A stretch of DNA of 64,000 nt from Streptomyces sp. NBC_01237 (lineage in GTDB: Bacteria; Actinomycetota; Actinomycetes; Streptomycetales; Streptomycetaceae): positions 5,084,001 through 5,148,000 of the forward strand of contig NZ_CP108508.1 in assembly GCF_035917275.1 (NCBI RefSeq). The letters run 5' to 3'. Below, piece by piece: positions 57,439 to 64,000 of the stretch. How positions within the stretch are numbered: the first letter of the stretch is position 1; each line of letters begins with the position of its first letter. A model generated the notes under the pieces. It saw only the letters and a program-made list of their open reading frames with translations. It did not search any database and had not been told where the DNA came from. A program made the position numbers and the translations under genes.

Positions 57439-59046
57439 ATGGACAGTACGAAGCGTGGCGGTGCGGCGGGGTGGGCCGGTCCGTTCGCGGCAGCCGCCCC
57501 GGCCGCCGGTGCGGCCCTCTGCGTCGGCCTGAGCATGGCCGGCTCCTGGTGGACCGTCCCCGCCGCCCTCGCCGCGTTCCTCGACGGGCGGCGGTCCGGG
57601 CGGGCCCGCCCCACGGTGCTCGCCCTGGTCGCGGTCGTCGCTGCCGGGGTGGTGGCGGTGGCCCTGGTGCCGTCCTGGCTGCCGCTGGGGAGCCGCTTCG
57701 TGGGCGTGGTGGTCGTCGTGGTGATGCTGCCGTGGTTCGCCGGGCGGTTCTGGCGCCAGTACCGCGAGCTCGTCCGGGCCGGCTGGGAGCGGGCCGAACG
57801 GCTGGAGCGCGAACAGCGACTGGTGGCCGAGCAGGCCCGGTTGCGCGAACGGGCCCGGATCGCCCAGGACATGCATGACGTCCTCGGCCATGACCTCAGC
57901 CTGATCGCCCTGTCGGCGGGCGCCCTGAGCCTCGCCCCCGACCTGGACGACCGGCACCGGCGGGCGGCCGGGGACCTCAGGGTCAGGGCGGCGGCCGCGG
58001 TGGAGCGGCTGGGGGAGGTCATCAGCGTCCTGCGGGAAGAGGCGGACGAGGCACCGATGCGCCCGGCGGCGCGGACGGACGGCGCTGCGGAGGCGGGTGC
58101 CGGTACGGGTGCGGGTGCGGATGTCGGCGCCGGTACGAAAGCCGGTGCGGGTACGGATGCCGGTGCCGGTGCTGAACCGGGCGCCGGTGAGGGGAGTTCC
58201 GCCTCCGCCATCGAGCGGCTGACCGGCGAGGCCTCCGCGTCCGGGCTCGCGGTCGACCTGCGGATCGAGGGCCCCGCGGGCGCCGTCCCCCCGGTTGTCG
58301 CGCGGGCCGCCCACCGCGTCGTGCAGGAGGCGCTCACCAACGTCGCCAAGCACGCCCCGCACGCCACGGCGCACGTACGCGTCACGTACGCGGACACCGG
58401 GACCGAGGTGGTGGTCGAGAACGGGCCGCCGTCGGACGGCCCCTCAGCCGCGCCGCCCCGCCGTGGAGAGCGAGGACGGCCCGGCGGACACGGCGGTCGC
58501 GGACTCGTCGGGCTTCATGAGCGGGTGCGGCTGGCCGGGGGCACGTTCGAGCACGGTCCCCGCGACGGGGGCTTCGCGGTGGTCGCGCGGATGCCGCACG
58601 CCCCCGGCCCCTCGGCACGCGCCTCATCCGCCGCGCCCGCCTCACCCCTCGCTTCCGGCACATCCGTCGCGCTGCCCCAGGAGCACCGCCGCGCCGGCCG
58701 CCGGATACGCCGGACCCTCGCCGCCGCCGTCGTGGTGCCCCTGGTGGCGGGGGCGCTGCTGAGCACGGTGCTCATGGGGTGGGAGATGTGGTCGGCGTCC
58801 CGCTCCGTCCTGGAGCCGGGCGACTTCGCCCGGCTGCGGGTGGGCATGGAGCGCTCCGAGGCCGAGTCCCTGCTGCCCGAGCGCCGGACCGACCACCGGC
58901 CGGTCGCCGCCGAGCCGGGCGGACCCGGCACGACGTGCGCCTACTACGCGATGACGGCCGACCGGTTCGACGACCGGTCGGGCGACGCCTACCGGGTCTG
59001 CTTCCGGGACGACACGCTGGTGTCCGCGGACGCCCTCACCCCGTGA
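57439..59046 (+). CDS. NarL-type sensor histidine kinase with C-terminal membrane/BamE-like extension
   Basis: A 535-residue kinase. The N terminus has three or four membrane helices; a coiled coil leads to the HisKA_3 box (QDMHDVLGHDLSL, His146). The ATPase domain has VVQEALTNVAKHA and GGRGLVGLHERV. Between them a 30-residue Gly/Ala/Thr repeat (GAGTGAGADVGAGTKAGAG) is inserted. The C terminus is unusual: a basic stretch, another membrane helix (AAAVVVPLVAGALLSTVLMG) and an outer domain with RLRVGMERSEAESLLPER and a Cys pair (TCAYY, RVCF), resembling BamE/SmpA repeats. No response regulator gene adjoins within the window. Confidence 0.88.
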   Translation: MDSTKRGGAAGWAGPFAAAAPAAGAALCVGLSMAGSWWTVPAALAAFLDGRRSGRARPTVLALVAVVAAGVVAVALVPSWLPLGSRFVGVVVVVVMLPWFAGRFWRQYRELVRAGWERAERLEREQRLVAEQARLRERARIAQDMHDVLGHDLSLIALSAGALSLAPDLDDRHRRAAGDLRVRAAAAVERLGEVISVLREEADEAPMRPAARTDGAAEAGAGTGAGADVGAGTKAGAGTDAGAGAEPGAGEGSSASAIERLTGEASASGLAVDLRIEGPAGAVPPVVARAAHRVVQEALTNVAKHAPHATAHVRVTYADTGTEVVVENGPPSDGPSAAPPRRGERGRPGGHGGRGLVGLHERVRLAGGTFEHGPRDGGFAVVARMPHAPGPSARASSAAPASPLASGTSVALPQEHRRAGRRIRRTLAAAVVVPLVAGALLSTVLMGWEMWSASRSVLEPGDFARLRVGMERSEAESLLPERRTDHRPVAAEPGGPGTTCAYYAMTADRFDDRSGDAYRVCFRDDTLVSADALTP

Positions 59047-59073
59047 CGGGGCCGAGAGCGGAACCAGCGGAAC

Positions 59074-59535
59074 CTATCCGTTGAACGTGTTGTTCTGGGT
59101 GCCGCTGCCCTGCACCGGCCCGCTGAACGTGCTGTCGCGGAAGTCGTTGTGCACCGACCCCGGCACCGCGGCCTCCGGGTCGATCGCCCGGACGGCCGCC
59201 TCCAGGTCCGCCGCCGCGTCCGGGTCCGCGGTCAGCGAAGCCTGGAACATCGCCTCCCACACCCGTACCGCGCGGGCGAACACCTCGTCCGCCTCGACCC
59301 GCGTACGCAGCGCCCGTTCGAGCTCCCCGGCGCACTCCTGGTCCCCGGGCTGCCCCTCCAGCGCGGTGAGCGCGGTCTCGGAGGTGTCGGGTTCCGGGGC
59401 CGCGCCGTCGGGCGCCCCCGGCGCGGGGTCCCGGCGGCGCACCAGGCCCGTCAGCCCGGACCACGCCTGACGGCCGATCTCCCCGCCCGCGCCGCCTGCC
59501 AGCGCCGCCAGCACACCCAGCGAAATCGGGTCCAT
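59074..59535 (-). CDS. small protein ending in an amyloid-like motif
   Basis: A 153-residue protein. It starts MDPISLGVLAALAGGAGGEI, a hydrophobic Gly/Ala helix, then an acidic helical domain. The C terminus is a short beta-prone, Asn/Gly/Phe-rich repeat: NDFRDSTFSGPVQGSGTQNN followed by TFNG. The F-SG-VQ-G--TQ pattern recalls the RHIM-like amyloid signalling motifs of prokaryotic NLR and effector pairs. Similar proteins are common in Streptomyces. No NLR-type ATPase adjoins it, so its role is inferred from the motif only. Confidence 0.72.
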   Translation of the reverse strand: MDPISLGVLAALAGGAGGEIGRQAWSGLTGLVRRRDPAPGAPDGAAPEPDTSETALTALEGQPGDQECAGELERALRTRVEADEVFARAVRVWEAMFQASLTADPDAAADLEAAVRAIDPEAAVPGSVHNDFRDSTFSGPVQGSGTQNNTFNG

Positions 59536-59615
59536 GGACCCCACCCCCGTAACAGCTCGTCACTTCACCGATCAGGCACCACCGTACGGTGGCCGGTCCG
59601 GCGGGCGCAGCGGTT

Positions 59616-60302
59616 TCAGCCGTGGGCGGCGTACGGGCCGCCCAGCCCCCACGCCTGGTGCATCGCGTCGGCGAAGGCGGCCGCGAGCCTGTGCTCACCG
59701 CTGGGGCCGGGGTGCGTGCCGTCGTAGGTGTCGGTGTGGATGTCGTACGAGGCCGGGCGCGAGGCCAGCAGCAGCGGGGAGGCCGGTCCGTCGAGGTCGG
59801 CGACGGCCTTGGCGAGAAGTTCGTTGAAGCGCTCGCACTCGGCGGCGAAGGGGGCGTCCGACTCGGCCCTGATGTTCGGTATGACGGGCAGGAACACGAT
59901 CCTGATGTGCGGGTTGGCGGTGCGGGCCGCCGCGACGAACGCGCGGGCGTTCCGGGCGGTCTGCGCGCTGTCGGTGTAGAACCCGAGGTCTATCAGCCCG
60001 AGCGAGACGAGCAGGACGTCGGCGCGGGCCCCGCTCACCGCGTCCGCGATCACCGGGGCCATGTGCAGCCAGCCCTCGCCCCAGCCGGCGAGGTGGCGGC
60101 GGGCGTCGGCGGGGAAGGACGGGGCGCCGTACGCGTGGGAGAGCGGGGCCTGTGCCTCGGTGTCGTACAGCGCGCTGCGCGGGCCGACGATCGTGTACCG
60201 GCCGGGGAGCGTCGCTTCGAGGTGCTGCCACATCCGGAAGCGCCAGGTGAAGTCCCCGGCGCTGCCCACGGTCATGGAGTCGCCGACGAAGAGGAAACGC
60301 AT
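59616..60302 (-). CDS. SGNH/GDSL hydrolase
   Basis: A 228-residue SGNH-fold esterase. Block I is FLFVGDSMTVGS with Ser9 as the nucleophile; the C-terminal catalytic Asp-x-x-His is seen in YDGTHPGPSGEHRL. No signal peptide. Substrate not evident; family members deacylate lipids or glycans. It is divergent from the membrane-anchored secreted-protein gene, 58 bases apart. Confidence 0.87.
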   Translation of the reverse strand: MRFLFVGDSMTVGSAGDFTWRFRMWQHLEATLPGRYTIVGPRSALYDTEAQAPLSHAYGAPSFPADARRHLAGWGEGWLHMAPVIADAVSGARADVLLVSLGLIDLGFYTDSAQTARNARAFVAAARTANPHIRIVFLPVIPNIRAESDAPFAAECERFNELLAKAVADLDGPASPLLLASRPASYDIHTDTYDGTHPGPSGEHRLAAAFADAMHQAWGLGGPYAAHG

Positions 60303-60360
60303 GGCGACATCATGGCCGATCACCCCTTCGGCCTGCGACGTGACGATGGACACTGGGGTC

Positions 60361-61368
60361 ATGCGCTCGTATCTGACAGCCTCCGGTGCCGCCCTCCTGC
60401 TCGTGCTGACGGGGGCGGCCACGGCCGTGGCCGACGACGGCGGAGCCGACCGGACCTTCACGATCGAGGACCCCCGGATCACCGAGTCCAGCGGCCTCGC
60501 CGCCAGCCCGACCCATCCGGGCATCTACTGGACGCACAACGACAGCGACGACGGTCCGTACATCTACGCCGTCGACTCCCGCACCGGGAAGACCGTCGCG
60601 ACGATCACCATGCGCGGGGTCGGCGAGCCCCGCGATGTCGAGGCCATCTCGATCGGGCCCGACGGCAATGTGTACGTCGGTGACATCGGCGACAACCTGG
60701 ACGGGACGTGGGACCACGTCTGGATCTACCGCTTCCCCGAGCCGAAGCGGCTGCGGGACGCCACGGTCACCGCGACCCAGTTCGACGTGAAGTACGCGGA
60801 CGGGGCGCGCAACGCCGAGGCGCTGATGGTCCACCCGAAGACCGGCCGGGTGTACATAGCCTCGAAGAACGAGGACGGCGGCGGGCTGTACGAGGGGCCC
60901 GCGAAGCTCTCCACCGGCGGGACCAATGTGTTCCGGCGGGTGGGGGAGGTGCCGTGGGTGACGGACGGGGCGTTCTCGCCGGACGGGCGCGAACTGCTGC
61001 TGCGGTCCTACTTCAGCGCCCGCGCGTACGCCTTCGAGGGCGGCAGGCTCGGCGAGGACCACGCGGTGAGCGCCCCGTTCCAGCGGCAGGCCGAGTCCGT
61101 GACGTACACGGCGGACGGCTCTGCGCTGATGTTCGGCTCGGAGGGCGAGGGGAGCGAGGTGGAGCGGGTCGACGTCAAGGGCGGGGGCGGGAGCGGGGAC
61201 GGTGGCAAGGACGCGGGACGGGGCTCCGGGAGTGCCGGGAGCGGGTCCGGCGGGGACGGGGCGGACGGCGACGGGGAGAAGGGGAGCATGACCCTGGGCG
61301 CGGTCGTCCTCGCCGGGGTGGCCGTGGTCTGGTTCGCCCTGCGCAGGCGGCGTGGGGGGCGGGGCTGA
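60361..61368 (+). CDS. secreted, membrane-anchored beta-propeller-like protein
   Basis: A 335-residue surface protein. It has a Sec signal peptide (cleavage near ATAVADD, residue 24) and a body with repeated beta-propeller-like strands (ESSGLAASPTHPGIYWTHND, EAISIGPDGNVYVGDIGDN, EALMVHPKTGRVYIASKNED). A Gly/Ser/Asp-rich linker leads to a C-terminal helix (LGAVVLAGVAVVWFAL) and basic RRRRGGRG tail, so it is anchored outside the cell. No enzyme motif is visible. Confidence 0.78.
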   Translation: MRSYLTASGAALLLVLTGAATAVADDGGADRTFTIEDPRITESSGLAASPTHPGIYWTHNDSDDGPYIYAVDSRTGKTVATITMRGVGEPRDVEAISIGPDGNVYVGDIGDNLDGTWDHVWIYRFPEPKRLRDATVTATQFDVKYADGARNAEALMVHPKTGRVYIASKNEDGGGLYEGPAKLSTGGTNVFRRVGEVPWVTDGAFSPDGRELLLRSYFSARAYAFEGGRLGEDHAVSAPFQRQAESVTYTADGSALMFGSEGEGSEVERVDVKGGGGSGDGGKDAGRGSGSAGSGSGGDGADGDGEKGSMTLGAVVLAGVAVVWFALRRRRGGRG

Positions 61369-61420
61369 GGCGAGGGTGGGGCCGTGATCCCGTGGGGCCG
61401 TGATCTGCGGCCCCGTGAGC

Positions 61421-61478
61421 CCGCCGCGCACTGCCTCGTACTGCACTGCCCCGCCGCGCACTGTCCCGCCGCGCACTG
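61421..61478. repeat. 13-bp direct repeats
   Basis: CCGCCGCGCACTG occurs exactly at 61421-61433, 61451-61463 and 61466-61478, with related partial copies between. A GGGGCCGTGATC pair lies just before. The stretch is between convergent genes and shows no coding frame. Confidence 0.65.
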
Positions 61479-61586
61479 CCCCGTCCCGCAACGCGCACGG
61501 GACGATCCCCGCCTACGGGTGGTTCCGTATCCCCGTCGGCACACGGACGATCCCCATCCCCATCGGCACACGGACCGGGCTCGCCG

Positions 61587-62369
61587 TCATCCTCCCGCGC
61601 GCTCCCCGACCAGCACTTCGAACCCGTCGATCAGCCGCCGCAGCCCGAACTCGAAGTGGTCGAAGTCGGCGCTGAAGGTGTCCTCCGCCATGCCCGCCAT
61701 CATCGGGTACTCGCCGCTGAGCATGGCCCGTTCCAGGTAGGGGCGCTGGTCCTCCCAGAAGTCGGCGTCGCTCAGTCCGGTCTGCTGCACGGCCTCGACG
61801 GCATGGCTCTGGGTGCGGGCGAGGCCCTCGACAAAGCTGTTGACGGTGATGATCACGGCGATCAGCTCGGGGTCCCTGAGGCCCATGCCCCGCAGGCCGG
61901 TGAGGGCCAGTTCGAGGCCGCGCAGGGCGCTGGGGCCGAGCACGGTGCGGGCCTGGTTGATCTTGAGCAGCCAGGGGTGGGTCCGCAGGTTGTCCAGGTA
62001 GGTGCGGGCCATCGAGTCGATGGCGGTGCGCCAGTCGTCGGGGACGTCGGCGGTGCCAGCGGTGAGCGGTTCGCCGAGGACCCGGTCGAGCATCAGGTCC
62101 AGGAGTTCGGCCTTGCCGGGGACGTACCGGTAGAGCGTCATCGTGCCCGCGCCCAGTTCCGTGGAGAGCCGGCGCATCGAGACGGCGCCCAGCCCCTCCG
62201 CGTCGGCGACGGCGACGGCGGTGGTGACGATCCGGTCCAGGGTGAGGCCCGGTTTGGGGCCGCGGCTGGGGCGGTCGCCGGTCTTCCACAGGAGCTCCAG
62301 GCTGCGCGCGATATCGCCGCTGCCGGTGGCTGTGCCGTCCGCTTCCGCTGTCGAACCGTTTCTCGTCAT
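61587..62369 (-). CDS. TetR family repressor of the adjacent ABC exporter
   Basis: A 260-residue TetR-type regulator with a C-terminal TetR_C-like domain. The DNA-binding part reads RIVTTAVAVADAEGLGAVSM, RRLSTELGAGTMTLYRYV and PGKAELLDLMLDRVL. ATG 62369 is used. It is divergent from the ABC exporter genes with 94 bases between, and that gap holds a tandem operator-like repeat (62402-62436). It therefore probably represses the exporter and responds to its substrate. Confidence 0.9.
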   Translation of the reverse strand: MTRNGSTAEADGTATGSGDIARSLELLWKTGDRPSRGPKPGLTLDRIVTTAVAVADAEGLGAVSMRRLSTELGAGTMTLYRYVPGKAELLDLMLDRVLGEPLTAGTADVPDDWRTAIDSMARTYLDNLRTHPWLLKINQARTVLGPSALRGLELALTGLRGMGLRDPELIAVIITVNSFVEGLARTQSHAVEAVQQTGLSDADFWEDQRPYLERAMLSGEYPMMAGMAEDTFSADFDHFEFGLRRLIDGFEVLVGERAGG

Positions 62370-62401
62370 GGGCACCAGGGTAATGCTCCGGACAGGAACT
62401 G

Positions 62402-62436
62402 GGTACGGTGTACTCTCATTCGGGTACAGCGTACTC
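62402..62436. promoter_or_regulatory. tandem palindromic operator between tetR and ABC genes
   Basis: GGTACGGTGTACTC (62402-62415) and GGTACAGCGTACTC (62423-62436) are direct repeats spaced 21 bp apart, two helical turns. Each holds the palindrome GTAC-N3-GTAC. The location and spacing fit two TetR dimers on the same face of the DNA. Confidence 0.75.
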
Positions 62437-62463
62437 AGTTCTGATGCTGCGGAGGGGGTTGCC

Positions 62464-63525
62464 ATGTCTGCGTCCGGATACGCGGTGCTGGCCGAAGGGG
62501 TCGTGAAGCGATACCGGGAGAAGGGCCGGGGCAGGGGCGGGGGTGGGGGGAAACGGGCGCTCGACGGGCTCGACCTCGCCGTCCGCCCCGGCACCGTGCA
62601 CGGTCTGCTCGGGCCGAACGGTGCGGGCAAGACCACCGCCGTGCGGGTCCTGGCGACCCTGCTGCGGTTCGACGGCGGCCGGGTGGAGGTGGCGGGGCTC
62701 GACGTGCGGCGCGAACCCCGGCTCGTACGGAGCAGGATCGGGCTCACCGGCCAGTACGCCGCCGTCGACGAGGTCCTCACCGGCCGGCAGAACCTGGAGA
62801 TGTTCGGCCGCCTCTTCCACCTCGGCGGCGGCCGGGCCCGGCGGCGGGCCGGGGAACTGCTGGAACGGTTCGACCTGGTGGAGGCCGCGGACAAGGGCGT
62901 CAGGGAGTACAGCGGCGGCATGCGGCGGCGGCTCGACCTCGCCGCGTCCATGGTCCTCGCGCCCGCCGTGCTCTTCCTGGACGAGCCCACGACCGGGCTC
63001 GACCCGCGCGGCCGGGGCGAGGTCTGGGACGCGGTACGGGCGATGGTGGCGGGCGGCACGACGGTCCTGCTCAGCACGCAGTACCTGGACGAGGCGGACC
63101 GGCTCGCCTCGCACATCACCGTGATCGACCGGGGCCGCGCCATCGCCGACGACAGCCCGGACGGGCTGAAGAACCGGATCGGCGGGGACCGGATCGAGGT
63201 CGTCGCCGCCGAAGCGGGCGATCTCCCGGCGGTGGTGAGGGCGGTGGACCGGGTGGCCGGGGGCGGTCTCGTCGTCACCGACGACACGGTCCACCGCGTG
63301 CACGCGCAGGTCTCCGACCGGGTGGCCGCGCTGACGGAGGTGGCGCGGACGCTCCGGGACGAGGGGATCGCGGTCGAGGACATCGGGCTGCGCAGGCCCA
63401 GCCTGGACGACGTGTTCCTGCGGCTGACGGGGCGCGGCGCGGACGAGGAGACGGCGCCGGACGCGAAGACCGCGAACGGGGAGAACGCGAAGAACGCGAA
63501 CGGGAAGACGGGGGTGGCGGCATGA
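62464..63525 (+). CDS. DrrA-type ABC exporter ATPase
   Basis: A 353-residue ATPase of the daunorubicin-resistance (DrrA) class. Walker A GPNGAGKT (50-57), Q-loop [10 protein letters not shown], signature YSGGMRRRL, Walker [14 protein letters not shown] and the C-terminal [18 protein letters not shown] typical of DrrA. A Gly/Arg insertion (GRGRGGGGG) lies near residue 21. GGAGGGGG precedes ATG 62464. It is coupled to the permease gene by an ATGA overlap. The pair likely exports a drug or lipid. Confidence 0.92.
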   Translation: MSASGYAVLAEGVVKRYREKGRGRGGGGGKRALDGLDLAVRPGTVHGLLGPNGAGKTTAVRVLATLLRFDGGRVEVAGLDVRREPRLVRSRIGLTGQYAAVDEVLTGRQNLEMFGRLFHLGGGRARRRAGELLERFDLVEAADKGVREYSGGMRRRLDLAASMVLAPAVLFLDEPTTGLDPRGRGEVWDAVRAMVAGGTTVLLSTQYLDEADRLASHITVIDRGRAIADDSPDGLKNRIGGDRIEVVAAEAGDLPAVVRAVDRVAGGGLVVTDDTVHRVHAQVSDRVAALTEVARTLRDEGIAVEDIGLRRPSLDDVFLRLTGRGADEETAPDAKTANGENAKNANGKTGVAA

Positions 63526-64000
63526 CCGTGCTCGAACTGGATGAGGGCCCGGTCCACGCGGGTCCGCGGCACGGCCGGGCCTACTGGGCGCTCGCCGACA
63601 GCTGGAACGTCACCCGGCGCAGCCTCACCCACTATCAGCGTCAACCCGCCTCCATCATCTGGCAGTTGGGCTTCCCGATCCTGTCCGTGCTGCTGTACGG
63701 CTATGTCTTCGGCAGCGCGATGAAGGTGCCGGGCGGGGGCGACTACCGGGAGTTCCTGATGCCCGGCATGTTCGTCACGACCATGACGATGGGTTTCATG
63801 AACACCGCGATGGCCGTGGTCACCGACTCGGGCGAGGGCGTCATCGACCGGTTCCGCTCCATGCCGATGGCCCCGTCGGCGGTCGCCTCCGGACGCGGGG
63901 TGGCGGACCTGGTGGTGGCCTCCGCCGAGCTGGCCATCCTGGCGGCCACCGCCCTCGCGATCGGCTGGCGGGCGGGCGGCAGCCCGATGGAGGCGGTCGG
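63522..64000 (+). CDS. DrrB-type ABC exporter permease, 3' end beyond the window
   Basis: The first ~159 residues are present. The start ATG overlaps the ATPase stop (ATGA). The sequence shows a cytoplasmic N terminus then helices in [20 protein letters not shown] and [20 protein letters not shown], followed by the amphipathic loop [20 protein letters not shown], characteristic of ABC-2 permeases of the DrrB type. The gene is cut by the window end. Confidence 0.9.
   Translation, partial: MTVLELDEGPVHAGPRHGRAYWALADSWNVTRRSLTHYQRQPASIIWQLGFPILSVLLYGYVFGSAMKVPGGGDYREFLMPGMFVTTMTMGFMNTAMAVVTDSGEGVIDRFRSMPMAPSAVASGRGVADLVVASAELAILAATALAIGWRAGGSPMEAV

Noticed and set aside
61421..61478. CRISPR-like array
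   Set aside because: The repeats are 13 bp with irregular spacing of 30 and 15 bases, no unique spacers of normal length and no cas genes.

Overview
The window is chromosomal DNA from a Streptomyces-like actinomycete. Evidence: very high GC with strong third-position GC bias, many GTG starts and one TTG start, futalosine-pathway menaquinone genes (mqnB, mqnD), and many small families I know mainly from Streptomyces (DUF2771, DUF3027, DUF2530, DUF397, DUF6879, DUF7848, Scr1-type regulators, a 29-residue SGM_5486-type peptide). No rRNA, tRNA or CRISPR array was seen. Gene names rest on motif recognition by eye; no database search was run.

1-17.9 kb is ordinary core chromosome: menaquinone genes with an adjacent lipoprotein and MFS protein, DUF3027, a large sacsin/Hsp90-like ATPase, a secreted protein with a hairpin-rich leader, a CtpE-like P-type ATPase, DUF2530, an NCS2 purine permease, a ribbon-helix-helix protein, a MarR/MFS pair, a Uma2 nuclease, ThpR and a tiny membrane peptide.

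About 18.76-27.4 kb is an integrated mobile element. Its left end cuts an aldo/keto reductase (AKR) gene at codon ~50, next to a large serine integrase. Cargo: a phage-type DNA-binding protein, a hairpin-rich non-coding stretch, DUF2199, a resolvase with a res-like site, a minus-strand set of five genes around an Scr1-type regulator and DUF6879, and a lower-GC DUF262/ParB-like plus HNH nuclease gene that looks like an anti-phage effector. An intact AKR paralogue lies at the right end, followed by a 12-codon remnant of another AKR start.

28.5-40 kb holds a proline iminopeptidase, two Ser/Thr kinases (one fused to a polytopic membrane domain, one to an extracellular solute-binding domain), a cupin/zinc-ribbon protein, an SDR, a transmembrane HTH protein and an ECF sigma factor with a Cys4 finger. 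It also holds several broken genes: an SDR, an Scr1-type regulator and another remnant. 40-46.3 kb has a TetR/GH3 beta-glucosidase pair, an AraC-GyrI regulator, small proteins and a PadR/HAAS pair.

46.7-55.3 kb is rich in secretion and conflict genes. One cluster is an ESX-like protein, a DUF1023 hydrolase and a lipoprotein. The second, on the minus strand, encodes two WXG100-like proteins, a polymorphic toxin with a C-terminal RNase A-like domain, a probable immunity protein, an orphan RNase A-like toxin module and a CdiI-like immunity protein, all tightly coupled. 55.5-64 kb has an SRPBCC protein, a DUF664 remnant, a TetR regulator, a histidine kinase with an unusual C-terminal extension, a protein ending in an amyloid-like repeat, an SGNH hydrolase, a membrane-anchored secreted protein, and a TetR regulator divergent from a DrrAB-type ABC exporter with a clear tandem operator. 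The exporter permease runs off the end of the window.
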